59,603 nucleotides of DNA from Nitrospirota bacterium (GTDB lineage Bacteria > Nitrospirota > Thermodesulfovibrionia > Thermodesulfovibrionales > UBA6898), in the NCBI GenBank assembly GCA_021811105.1, contig JAJZPM010000017.1:1-59603 (forward strand), given 5' to 3'. A program made the translations under genes and the position numbers. This document shows positions 19,462-28,700 of the stretch, piece by piece (the first letter of the stretch is position 1; every line of letters begins with the position of its first letter). The notes below the pieces were generated by a model. The model saw only the letters and a program-made list of their open reading frames with translations. It searched no databases and was not told the origin of the DNA.

Positions 19462-19493
19462 CCGTAGGGGCATGGCATGCCATGCCCCTACGG
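19462..19493. repeat. Perfect 32-bp palindrome, GTAGGGGC family, copy 2
   Basis: CCGTAGGGGCATGGCA is followed by its exact reverse complement. It starts on the base after the argS stop. Its right half supplies the TAG stop codon (19488-19490, minus strand) of the convergent SRPBCC gene. It may act as a shared terminator-like hairpin, though no T-run follows. Confidence 0.88.
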
Positions 19494-19949
19494 TGGGACA
19501 CCGCCTTCCGCCAATTCCTTAAGCTTCCGGAGACATCTTTTCCCGCGCGAACGGGGCAGATGATGAGAAACCAAGAGTGCGGCCCCGTACAGGAAATTCC
19601 TTTTATTTCCGTATATCGCAATCTCATGTTTCATCAGCGTCCCTTCTTTCGATCCCCTGAGTTCAAAGACTTCCTGGAGATATCCGTGCGCCGGCAGGGT
19701 CCCTCCTTTCAGGTGGATCACCATCCTGACAGGCTTTTCATACTCCAGAATCTCACAAAGAAAGTTATTTGGCCCGGCACCGATTTCATACCGCATTCTG
19801 AAACGGGAATTGGCAGCCCACTTCCCCGCTGATACCGGAATGATCGTCCTCATCCGTTCGTTCCAGAGCACGATGAGCCTGGGATCGGCCAGAAAGGGCC
19901 AGACCGCTTCAGGCGGGACCGACAACTCAATCCTGCCTCTCAGGACCAC
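19488..19949 (-). CDS. SRPBCC (START/polyketide-cyclase-like) superfamily protein
   Basis: The protein has 153 residues. Its N-terminal pattern is typical of helix-grip-fold SRPBCC proteins: a beta strand (LRGRIELSVPPEAVWPFLADP), then a Trp-containing helix (LIVLWNERM). A long C-terminal helix with basic residues ends the chain. Such proteins bind hydrophobic ligands; the ligand here is unknown. It is the last gene of a probable operon with the asparaginase-like and ABC exporter genes, 22 bases after the former. The final stop codon lies inside a palindromic repeat, so the repeat may have reset the C terminus. Confidence 0.72.
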   Translation of the reverse strand: MVLRGRIELSVPPEAVWPFLADPRLIVLWNERMRTIIPVSAGKWAANSRFRMRYEIGAGPNNFLCEILEYEKPVRMVIHLKGGTLPAHGYLQEVFELRGSKEGTLMKHEIAIYGNKRNFLYGAALLVSHHLPRSRGKRCLRKLKELAEGGVPP

Positions 19950-19971
19950 GGGAACGTCCTCTTTGGCAGCA

Positions 19972-20853
19972 TCAGTGTTCCCTCACCATCGCGTGGTGCG
20001 CCATCGGCCTGTTTGAGGTCACCGCATAACCTTTTCCCGAAATCCCAATCAGACCGACCGGAATCTCGGCCGCAAAAAGCCCGATTCCGTCTCTGCATGC
20101 CGACTGTACATATCCGTCTTCACCGAACCCGTCATACACTTTTTTTGCGAGCATCCGCCTTATGATCTCCTCACCTATTCCCGTCGCAGCGACCGCACCG
20201 GCCGGACCCGCGTAGAAACCGCACCCGATCATCGGGGTGTCCCCGACCCTTCCGACCAGCATAGGCACCGCGCCGCCCGTTGATGCCGCAACCGCGAAGA
20301 CGCCGTTTCCGTCGACCGCTACTGCGCCTATCGTGTCGCAGGAAAGTCCGTCGAAGAATGATGGTCCGATATCCTTCCAGAGAGGGTTTATCTCTCCCAA
20401 CCTTCCTTCTTTCAGGAGCGCGCTGACCTTCTCGTGCCTTTTCAGCGCCTGGGCCGATACTTCCTGCAGCGCGGCGACCCCGATCTTTTCAGCAAACGCC
20501 TCGGCCCCCGTCCCCGCAAGCGCGACGTGCGGGGTCAGCGCCACGCCGCGCGCGACCGCCACAGGGTTCTTTACGCCCCTGATATTTATGACCATTCCCA
20601 GATTCCCCCCTGAATCCATGACCGCGGCGTCCATCTCTACGGTCTTACCGTCGATCCTGAGTACCGAGCCGCTTCCGGCGTTGAACCTGCCGTCGTCTTC
20701 CAGAACGCGGCAGGCCTCGACCACGGCATCCAGGGCCGGCCCGCCTCCCTCAAGAATTCTGAATGCGGCCAGGCATGCGGACTTACACCCGTCTGAAAGG
20801 TCTTCCGGCGAACCTGCACCGCCATGGACGACAATCCCGAAGTCAAGCCCCAT
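19972..20853 (-). CDS. Isoaspartyl peptidase / L-asparaginase (plant-type Ntn hydrolase)
   Basis: The 293-residue precursor of the Thr-dependent Ntn-hydrolase family cleaves itself before the nucleophile Thr174 (GLSCDTIGAVAV). The N terminus FGIVVHGGAGS, the FNAGSGSVLR segment (about 57-66) and the GCGFYAGPAGAVAATGIGE block are diagnostic. Members hydrolyse isoaspartyl dipeptides and asparagine in the cytoplasm; I see no signal peptide. The gene follows the ABC permease gene by 8 bases. Confidence 0.92.
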   Translation of the reverse strand: MGLDFGIVVHGGAGSPEDLSDGCKSACLAAFRILEGGGPALDAVVEACRVLEDDGRFNAGSGSVLRIDGKTVEMDAAVMDSGGNLGMVINIRGVKNPVAVARGVALTPHVALAGTGAEAFAEKIGVAALQEVSAQALKRHEKVSALLKEGRLGEINPLWKDIGPSFFDGLSCDTIGAVAVDGNGVFAVAASTGGAVPMLVGRVGDTPMIGCGFYAGPAGAVAATGIGEEIIRRMLAKKVYDGFGEDGYVQSACRDGIGLFAAEIPVGLIGISGKGYAVTSNRPMAHHAMVREH

Positions 20854-20861
20854 ACTGGCGG

Positions 20862-21629
20862 CTACCCCTTCCGTTCGAAAGCCTTCCCGCCGATGGTCAC
20901 GAAGAACACGGATGCCGCAACAATGACCAGAAGGTCTATGACGAACGGGAAATCAGGGCTCATTGGGCCTTTTTCGAGCGGGAAGATGAGGTGTTTGAGC
21001 GCGTCGATGCCGAAGGTCAGTGGATTCACCTTCGTGAAATACTGAAGCACCGGCGGCATGACCTTTACAGGATACATCGCACCGGAGAGGAAGAACATCG
21101 GCATCACGATAAAGTTCATGATTACGCTGAAGCTCTCGTAACTCTCATAAAAAGAGGCGAGCACGATCCCGAATGAAGAGAGGGCGAAGGCAAGGACCGC
21201 GCAGACAAAGACGATACCGATAATCTCCAGCGGGCCTATCCGGAGACCGAGGAACGGAAAAAAGGCGAGGATGATCACCGACTGTATCGTCGACAGCAGC
21301 ATACCGCTCATCGCCTTTCCGATCACCACCGAAAACCTGGATATGGGGGCCACAAGGATCTCTTTCATGAAGCCGAACTCCTTGTCCCAGATGATGGAAA
21401 TCGAGGAGAAGATCGAGCTGAAGAGGATCGTCATTCCGAGTATGCCCGGGAAAATGAATTGCATGTATGAGACCCCCCGGCCCGTCGGCACGAGCCTCGA
21501 CATGCCGCCGCCGACAAGAAAAAGCCACACCAGAGGTCTAGCGATCGTCGAGACGAGGCGGCTCCTTTCCCTGACGAACTTCTTGAACTCCCTTGCCACG
21601 ATCACGTAAACGGCGTTAGCCTCTATCAT
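20862..21629 (-). CDS. ABC-2 type exporter permease (DrrB/NodJ-like)
   Basis: The 255-residue membrane protein has about six hydrophobic spans. The N-terminal cytoplasmic segment REFKKFVRERSRLVSTIARPLVWLF and the MQFIFPGILGMTILFSS, WDKEFGFMKEILVAPISR and MNFIVMPMFFLSGAMYP blocks match DrrB/NodJ/ABC-2 permeases. It overlaps the 3' end of the cognate ATPase gene by 14 bases, so the two form one exporter. The substrate (drug, lipid or polysaccharide) is not evident. Confidence 0.9.
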   Translation of the reverse strand: MIEANAVYVIVAREFKKFVRERSRLVSTIARPLVWLFLVGGGMSRLVPTGRGVSYMQFIFPGILGMTILFSSIFSSISIIWDKEFGFMKEILVAPISRFSVVIGKAMSGMLLSTIQSVIILAFFPFLGLRIGPLEIIGIVFVCAVLAFALSSFGIVLASFYESYESFSVIMNFIVMPMFFLSGAMYPVKVMPPVLQYFTKVNPLTFGIDALKHLIFPLEKGPMSPDFPFVIDLLVIVAASVFFVTIGGKAFERKG

Positions 21630-22602
21630 GCCGCCTCCTGTAGGAACGTACCGCTTCTTTGATATCGTCTCCCGCCGAGGCGTACTCCTCGCGTATCTCC
21701 TTACCGGTGAGTTTCAGGAAGACGTCGTTCAGCGTCGGCCTCTGCATCCTCACCGACAGTACCCTCTCGCCGATCTCACGGATGATGTCCGGTATGCAGG
21801 CCTCCCCCTTCAGAACGGAGATGAATATCTCGCCGTCCTTTTCTGACGCCTCGACGCCGAAAAGCTCCCTGATCTGACCCGCCGCTTTTTGGTTGTCCGT
21901 GGTCTTAAGGTAGATCACATCCCCGCCCACGATCTTCTTCAATTCTTGGGGAGTACCCGATGCGATGATCCTTCCCTTGTCGATGATCGCTATCTTGTCG
22001 CAGACCTCCGCCTCCTCCATATAGTGGGTGGTCATGAAGATCGTCACGTTATGTCTTTTCGGCAGGTCCGTAATGAATTCCCAGAGGTTCGACCTGCTCT
22101 GCGGGTCGAGGCCGAGCGTCGGCTCGTCGAGGAAGAGCACCTTCGGACGGTGGATCAGCCCCCTCGCCACTTCGAGCCTGCGCTTCATTCCGCCCGAGAA
22201 GGTCTTGATGAGATTATCGGCCCTGTCGGACAGCTCGGCAAACGCCAGCGCGTCGTCCACCCTTTTTTTTCTCTCGGCCTTGTCGACATCGTAGAGATAT
22301 GCGTGGAAGAGAAGATTTTCCCGTGCAGTCAGGTCCTTGTCGAGCGAACTGTCCTGAAAGACAATCCCGATAGACCGCCTCACCTCGGACGACTCGGAAT
22401 GGCAGTTATGGCCGTTGAGATATGCGGTCCCGGAAGTCGGTGCGAGCAGCGTGCAGAGAATGCTGATCGTCGTGGTCTTTCCGGCGCCGTTCGGACCGAG
22501 AAAGCCGAAGATCGTGTTCTCCTCTACTTCAAAGGAAATCCCGTCCACGGCGGTGATTGCGCCGAACTTTTTGACGAGACTGTCCACCTTGATGATCTGC
22601 AT
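21616..22602 (-). CDS. ABC exporter ATPase (DrrA-like)
   Basis: The 328-residue ATP-binding subunit has Walker A GPNGAGKTT, signature FSGGMKRRLEVARGLIH, Walker B VLFLDEPTLGLDP, and switch His in MTTHYMEEAE. The C-terminal extension of about 90 residues, ending near LNDVFLKLTGKEIR, is usual for DrrA. I prefer the ATG at 22602 (MQIIKVDSLVKKFG). A GTG at 22647 in frame would add 15 residues but lies inside an intergenic inverted repeat and does not match the family start. It is coupled to the permease. Confidence 0.9.
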   Translation of the reverse strand: MQIIKVDSLVKKFGAITAVDGISFEVEENTIFGFLGPNGAGKTTTISILCTLLAPTSGTAYLNGHNCHSESSEVRRSIGIVFQDSSLDKDLTARENLLFHAYLYDVDKAERKKRVDDALAFAELSDRADNLIKTFSGGMKRRLEVARGLIHRPKVLFLDEPTLGLDPQSRSNLWEFITDLPKRHNVTIFMTTHYMEEAEVCDKIAIIDKGRIIASGTPQELKKIVGGDVIYLKTTDNQKAAGQIRELFGVEASEKDGEIFISVLKGEACIPDIIREIGERVLSVRMQRPTLNDVFLKLTGKEIREEYASAGDDIKEAVRSYRRRHDRG

Positions 22603-22642
22603 AGAAAAGTTTACCAGAAATAATCCTAAAAAAGAGCGATTG

Positions 22643-22746
22643 ACCACGGAGACACCGAGTCACGGAGTTGAAAAGTGATAAAACTTCTAGGCACAAGAAC
22701 TTTCGCTATCCAGGGTGTTTACTCGGTGTCTCTGTGCCTCCGTGGT
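22643..22746. repeat. Long inverted repeat with CCACGGAGACACCGAG arms
   Basis: The left arm ACCACGGAGACACCGAGT..CACGGAG pairs with the right arm ACTCGGTGTC..CCTCCGTGGT across a spacer of about 50 bases. This CACGGAGACAC/GTGTCTCCGTG type of element is often seen dispersed in environmental bacterial genomes. It separates the divergent DrrA-like and decarboxylase genes. Confidence 0.85.
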
Positions 22747-22840
22747 ACATTAACTGTTGTTTATATTGGACTGGGGCAGGTTGCAATTTATTGCCCAAAT
22801 GTCTTTAAATAATTGTTCGGACAAAACGAGAGAACAAAAT

Positions 22841-23995
22841 ATGAAAAGCAGGTTCAGGATAGACAAGACCCACACCGAGATCGCGGCGAAATCTACGATC
22901 AAAAAGGCCCTCGCCTTTCTGAAGACAACGGACCTCGAGCCGCCGTACCTCCTGATCGACACAGCAATTGTGAAGAAGAAGGTGCGCGCCATCGGCAAGA
23001 ACATCCGGAAGGCGAAGGTCTTCTACGCAGTCAAGGCAAACCCGGACATCGAGGTCCTCAAGCTGATAGACAGCCTCGGCCTGGGTTTCGAGATCGCCTC
23101 CGAAGGCGAGCTCGCCATTCTCCTCTCTATCGGGGTAAAACCGTCGCGCATCATCACGAGCAACCCGATAAAGTCCTTCAGGTTCCTGCGCATGCTGGCG
23201 GAATGCAACCTGCCCTATTACGCATTCGATTCAAAAGACGAGGTCAGGAAGCTCCGCGACTACGTCCCCGGCTGCAATGTGTATGTACGGCTCACGGTCC
23301 CGAACGAAGGGTCGGAATGGCCGCTCAGCAAGAAATTCGCGGTCGAACTCGATGAGGCTGAAGAGCTTCTCCTCTACGCAAAGAAGAAGGGGCTGAACCC
23401 CGTAGGCATCACCTTCCATGTCGGCTCTCAATGCACGAACATCTACAACTGGAATTCAGCCCTCGACAAGGCCAAGATACTCTGGGACAGGATGGAAGAC
23501 AGGGGGATCAGGCTATCGGTGCTGAACATCGGCGGCGGCTATCCGATACGCTATACGAAGAGCGTTGTGGACATCCCCTCAATCGACAAGAACGTCAACA
23601 ACCTCATCTACGAGAAATTCCCGAAGAATGTCAAAGTCTTCATCGAGCCCGGCAGGGCTGTCGTGGGAGACGCCGGTATATTCGTATCGAGAGTCGCCGG
23701 AAAGGCCCGGCGTGGTGACGATGAATGGCTGTACATTGACGTGGGGGTGTTCAACGGGCTGATGGAGAGTGTAGGAGGGATAAAGTACCGGTATATAGTC
23801 GAGGGTTCCACCATGGTGAAAAAATGGACCCTTGCCGGGCCGAGCTGCGACAGCTTCGACGTGATCGACAAGGACGTGCTTCTGCCGGAACCGCCGATAG
23901 GCGGCAGGATACTGATCCTTTCGAGCGGGGCATATACCATCTCGTACGCCTCGGAATTCAACGGTTTTTCGATCCCGAAGACTATCCTTATTTAG
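22841..23995 (+). CDS. Type III PLP-dependent decarboxylase (ornithine/lysine decarboxylase-like)
   Basis: The 384-residue protein has the alanine-racemase-like fold III barrel. The PLP lysine is K65 in FYAVKANPD, followed by ASEGEL, FHVGSQCTN, NIGGGYPIRY and EPGRAVVGDAG. In the C-terminal domain the GPSCDSFDVI motif supplies the second-subunit catalytic Cys-Asp, as in eukaryotic-type ODC. I start at ATG 22841; an upstream TTG at 22757 is in frame but starts beside the repeat. speE follows 9 bases later, so putrescine or cadaverine production for polyamine synthesis is the likely role. Ornithine versus lysine or diaminopimelate preference is not proven by sequence alone. Confidence 0.88.
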   Translation: MKSRFRIDKTHTEIAAKSTIKKALAFLKTTDLEPPYLLIDTAIVKKKVRAIGKNIRKAKVFYAVKANPDIEVLKLIDSLGLGFEIASEGELAILLSIGVKPSRIITSNPIKSFRFLRMLAECNLPYYAFDSKDEVRKLRDYVPGCNVYVRLTVPNEGSEWPLSKKFAVELDEAEELLLYAKKKGLNPVGITFHVGSQCTNIYNWNSALDKAKILWDRMEDRGIRLSVLNIGGGYPIRYTKSVVDIPSIDKNVNNLIYEKFPKNVKVFIEPGRAVVGDAGIFVSRVAGKARRGDDEWLYIDVGVFNGLMESVGGIKYRYIVEGSTMVKKWTLAGPSCDSFDVIDKDVLLPEPPIGGRILILSSGAYTISYASEFNGFSIPKTILI

Positions 23996-24004
23996 GAGGA
24001 GATC

Positions 24005-24841
24005 ATGATAAGATTTTTCGAGAAAGACCCCTACGCGCCGATACAGTATTCCTACGAGGTCTCGAAAGTCCTTTACCACAAGAGAAGCAAGTTCCAGGAC
24101 ATCATGGTCTTCGAAAACCCCTTCTTCGGAAAGGTGCTGGTGCTCGACGGTGTCGTCCAGATCACCGAGAGGGACGAATTCTTTTATCATGAAATGCTCG
24201 TACATGTCGTCATGAACGCACATCCGGACCCGCGGAAGGTGATCGTAATCGGCGGCGGCGACGGCGGCACGGTGCGTGAGGTCCTCAAGCATAAGTCTGT
24301 CGAAAAGGTCTTCTTTATCGAAATAGATAAAGACGTCATCGGCGTGTCGAAGAAATTCTTCCCCGGCGTCGCCTCAGGCATCGGGGACAAAAGGGTCGAG
24401 ATCAAATGCATGGACGGCGCCGAATTCGTCAGGGGCAGGCGGTCCGACATCGACGCGGTGATCGTGGACTCCACCGATATCGTCGGGTTTGCGAAGAGCC
24501 TCTTCACGAGGAATTTCTTCAGGGCGATCAACAACTGTCTCACCGAAGACGGCATGTTCGTGACGCTCTCCGAATCCCTGCACTTTCACAAGGACATGGT
24601 GGTGGAGGTGCAAAAGACGATGAAGGCGGCGTTCCCGGTGGTCGACCTCTACACGGCCTCACTCGCGACGTATGCCGGCAACTGGTGGTCTTTTTCCGTG
24701 GGCTCGAAAAAACTCGATCCGCGGGAGATCAGGCGCAAAGACAGGATCAGGACAAAATATTACAGCCGCGAGATACACGGATCTGCCTTCCTGCCGAAGG
24801 ACATGTACTCCAGGCTGATGTCGGGGAGACTCGGCTGGTGA
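24005..24841 (+). CDS. speE: Spermidine synthase (polyamine aminopropyltransferase)
   Basis: The enzyme transfers aminopropyl from decarboxylated SAM to putrescine. Its 278 residues show the N-terminal beta hairpin (FQDIMVFENPFFGKVLVLDG), the gate region ITERDEFFYHEML, the SAM loop GGGDGGTVREVL (83-94), acidic VFFIEIDKDV, and catalytic D155/D158 in VDSTDI. The RBS AGGAGG is ideal. The gene is co-transcribed with the upstream decarboxylase; lgt follows. No speD is present in the window. Confidence 0.94.
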   Translation: MIRFFEKDPYAPIQYSYEVSKVLYHKRSKFQDIMVFENPFFGKVLVLDGVVQITERDEFFYHEMLVHVVMNAHPDPRKVIVIGGGDGGTVREVLKHKSVEKVFFIEIDKDVIGVSKKFFPGVASGIGDKRVEIKCMDGAEFVRGRRSDIDAVIVDSTDIVGFAKSLFTRNFFRAINNCLTEDGMFVTLSESLHFHKDMVVEVQKTMKAAFPVVDLYTASLATYAGNWWSFSVGSKKLDPREIRRKDRIRTKYYSREIHGSAFLPKDMYSRLMSGRLGW

Positions 24842-24858
24842 GGCAGGCGGAATAGCGC

Positions 24859-25632
24859 GTGATCCCTTATCCTCACATCGACCCTGTCATTGTCCGCATA
24901 GGCCCCTTCTCCGTCAGGTGGTACGGGATGATGTACCTGCTGGGCTTTACGGCATCCTTTCTGCTTGTCCGCTATCAGATAAAGAAAAAGGGCCTCAATT
25001 TCGCAAAGGACTTCGTCGACTCGCTGTACTCCTACCTCATCCTGGGGCTTCTCCTCGGCGCCAGATTAGGTTATGTGCTCTTCTACGATCTGGCGGCGTA
25101 CATTCGTCGCCCACTCGAAATATTCGCGGTCTGGCACGGCGGCATGTCTTTCCACGGCGGCCTTATCGGGAGCATACTGGCGGGTATTCTTTTTTGCCGC
25201 AAATACAGGGTGGATTTCTGGCAGGTTTCGGACCTTGTGATCGTCACCGCGCCGATAGGGCTCGGCCTCGGACGGCTTGGAAACTTCATAAACGGAGAAC
25301 TCTACGGAAGGGTGACGAATGTCCCCTGGGCGATGGTGTTTCCGGGTGGCGGGCCTCTGCCCCGCCACCCTTCGCAGCTCTACGAGTTCTTTCTGGAGGG
25401 CGTCGTCCTCTTTACGGTTCTCTGGCTGCTGAAAAACAGGATTTCCAGGTCCGGGGTCCTCACCTCGCTCTTCATCATACTATATGGAACATTCCGTTTT
25501 ACCCTGGAGTTTTTCAGAGAGCCGGACGTACAGCTCGGCTATATCCTGGGACCGTTCACCATGGGCCAGCTGCTGAGCTCTGCTATGATAGCAGTCGGGC
25601 TGGTCATTTTTTTTCTGAGAAAAAGAGGGTGA
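24859..25632 (+). CDS. lgt: Prolipoprotein diacylglyceryl transferase
   Basis: This integral inner-membrane enzyme adds diacylglycerol to the lipobox Cys of prolipoproteins. The 257-residue chain has about seven spans. The motifs VRWYGMMYLLGF near the N terminus, WHGGMSFHGGLIG (about 92-104) and the Lgt signature GLGRLGNFINGELYGR are present, as is RHPSQLYE. It has a GTG start 17 bases after speE. At least two predicted lipoproteins in this window (the RND outer-membrane factor and the gene at 56673) would be its substrates. Confidence 0.95.
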   Translation: MIPYPHIDPVIVRIGPFSVRWYGMMYLLGFTASFLLVRYQIKKKGLNFAKDFVDSLYSYLILGLLLGARLGYVLFYDLAAYIRRPLEIFAVWHGGMSFHGGLIGSILAGILFCRKYRVDFWQVSDLVIVTAPIGLGLGRLGNFINGELYGRVTNVPWAMVFPGGGPLPRHPSQLYEFFLEGVVLFTVLWLLKNRISRSGVLTSLFIILYGTFRFTLEFFREPDVQLGYILGPFTMGQLLSSAMIAVGLVIFFLRKRG

Positions 25633-25791
25633 TGTTCCCGGCATAAAGTTCTCGCGTCTGTGACCTGTCCTCAGTGGTATGGATGCGTTATGCGCCTGAT
25701 GCTCAACATCATAATAGTGCCCTGATGCTGAGAGGATTTCACGTTCATTAGAAGCGACCTCGCATCCGCCGAGAGTCTTTACACTAAGCCT

Positions 25792-28700
25792 TCACTTCTT
25801 TCTCGCCTGCAGGACGTTGAAGATAACAGGCATGACGATTAAGACGAGAGGAAGCTGAATGAACAGCCCGGAAATAATCGCTATGGCGAGCGGTTGTTGC
25901 ATTGCAGCGCCCTGACCAATCCCCAATGCAAGCGGCAACAGCGCGAGGATGGCCGCCAGGACGGTCATAGCGATAGGTCGCATTCGGTTCTTGCCGGCGG
26001 TGACCAATGCGTCCTTCCGTTCCATGGTATACGGCATATCATAATATTCGGATACATAAAATATGGCGACTTCCGTTGCGATACCGACGATCATGGTCAT
26101 GCCCATCATGGATGAGATGTTCAACTCGGTCCCCGTAACGAACAGGCCGATAAATACCGCGGCCATGCCCAGAAGAGTAGTTGACAGAATTGCCAGGGCC
26201 ACACGGAAACTTTCGTAAAGGAAAAGCAGAAGGAGAAAAACAAGCGCAACCGCCGCGGTAAATACGGCCATCAGACCGCTAAAGGCAATCTGCTGCTGTC
26301 TGTAAAGTCCTCCAAGGCTGTAATAGACACCGTTTGGGATTAATCCGGGGGTTTTGAGCACCTCCTTCACATTCCGGATAACGGAGCCCATATCCTTTCC
26401 ACTTATGCGGCCGGTAACGGCTATCATCCTTTTCAGGTCATCGCGCATTATCTGCGGCTGCCCGGTAATTGCGCGTATAGTCGCAATCCTGCCAAGCGGA
26501 AAAAGATGCCCGTCAGGCGCCCCCAGCAGAAGCTTCGGGATGTCCGTTTCATTCGTCCTGAAGCTCTCCGGAATCCATACCCTCACGCCTACCATCTTGG
26601 GTCCCTTCTGCACCTGGGTGGTCTCAAGACCGCTCAGAAAGGATCCGAGGTCTTTTGTGACGGATTCCGGGTCCACACCTTCAAGTGCGGCCTTCACCCG
26701 GTCAACCCTGATGTCAAGGGCGTCACCCGCAAGGACGATTCCGTTGTCCACATCCACTACGCCTGGGATAGTGCTTATCAGGGCCGCGACCTTGGGGCCC
26801 AGCTGCCCCAGGAGTATGCCGTTGTCGGAATATATCTTTATCTCGATCGGCTGGGGCACTGCGGTCAAGTCTCCGATCAAGTCTTCCATCAGCTGGGCCA
26901 TTTCGATACGCAATCCCGGCACAGAGCGTTCCACCTGCTTTCGTACATAGTCCATCACTTCTTCGATTGACCGGCGAGGAAAAGGTTTAAGCCGCACAAA
27001 AAAATCCCCCTGATAGGCCTCTGTTACGCCGCCTCCAAGCTGGAGTCCCGTGCGCCTGGAGTACGTGTCGACTTCAGGCGTTTTACGCAAGATATCCTCC
27101 ACCTGCCTGAGAAGGCGGTCCGTCTCGGTCAATGATGTCCCGGGTGCCGCCCGGTAATCAAGAATAAACCCCCCTTCGTCCATCTTCGGCATAAACCCGG
27201 AACCGAGATGCTTGTAACTTATCCATCCGGCAAAAACAAGAAGGACAACCGGCAGGAGCACCAGCAGCGGGCGACCAAGGAAGCGGCCCATTATCTTTTC
27301 ATATCCTTTATGGGCCTTCTCTGTGGCGAAACCGCCCTCCTTCTGGTCGGCGTCTTTCCGGGCCAGCAGGTGGTCGGCAAGCAATGGGACCGCAAGCCAC
27401 GCCACAAAATAGGAGATCAAAAGGCTGGCAGCCATGGTCAGCGACAGGGCCTTAAAAAACGCGCCTGTCACTCCGGAAAGGAAGGCCAGCGGCGCGAAGA
27501 TGATGACCGTTGAGGCGGATGAGCCCATAAGAGGCCTTGTAAACTCGCCTGCGGCCAGCATTACTTTATTGTGGTGGTCGCCTGGATTGCCGCGCAGGCG
27601 TCTGACAACATGCTCCAGCATAACGATAGTGTCATCGATGATAAGCCCAACGGCTGCAGCCATGCCTCCGAGCGTCATGATATTGAAGCTCTGGTGCAAT
27701 GCGTAAAGCAGAAGCACAGCAGCGGCCAGCACGCCAGGCACCGTGATAATTGCTATGAGCGTGATCTTCACGTTACGGAGAAAGATGAAAAGTATCAGGG
27801 CCGCCAGGGCAACTCCTATCAATATGGCATCTCTGACATTGCTTGCGGAGGAAATAATAAGCCGGCTCTGGTCGTACCAGTTGGCGATTTTGACTCCGGC
27901 CGGTATCCGACTTTTGAAGGCCGCCAGTTTTGCCTTCAGCTCACGGGCTATCCGGACAGTATTTCCACCCGGCTGCTGATACACATTAAGCAGTACGGCA
28001 TCGTGGCCATCTGCGGTGACCCGGGTCCATTGGGGCGCCCTGTCGCGGCTGACAGCGGCTATATCTTCCAGCAGCACGGGCCCGTCTTTTCCGGAGCGGA
28101 GCACGGTATTGCGGACCTGGTCAAGCCCTGAAAATCTGGTATCGGACATGACCAGGTAAAGCTTGTAGTGGTCCTCAAGATGTCCGATTGCTGTTATGAC
28201 GTTTGCTACGGAAAGCGCCCGGGCCACCTCGGAAAGGGAAAGACCGTAGGATGCAAGCTTGACCGGATCGACCGTGACGCGGTATTCCTCCAGATTGCCT
28301 CCCTGGACCTGGACTCTGGCTACGCCCTCTACAGTAGAGAGAAGAGGGCGGAGTTGATAGAACGCTATATCGCGAAGATCCGTCAGAGAACGGGTATCGG
28401 AGGTAAGACTGTAGGCCAGCACCGGGTCTACGGTGGGGTCCATTCGTTTTACCCTGAAAGTCGTAGCTGCAGGCAAGGATGGCATTATCTGGTTTATCGC
28501 AGATTCAACCTGAAGCATTGCCGCAACCATATCAACGCCCCAGCCGAAGTTTATGGAGACTTCAGCGCTGCCGCGGCTTGTTGTCGAGCGGACATTGACG
28601 ACTCCCGGCACGGACCTCACGGCCTCTTCAACAGGCCAGGTCACTTCAATAGCCATTTGGTCTGCCGGACGGTCTCCGGAGTCCAGTTCGGCAACCACCC

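Noticed and set aside
22603-22647. N-terminal extension of the DrrA-like ATPase to the GTG at 22647
   Set aside because: The GTG lies inside the inverted repeat, the extra 15 residues are not part of the family, and the ATG at 22602 starts exactly at the conserved region.
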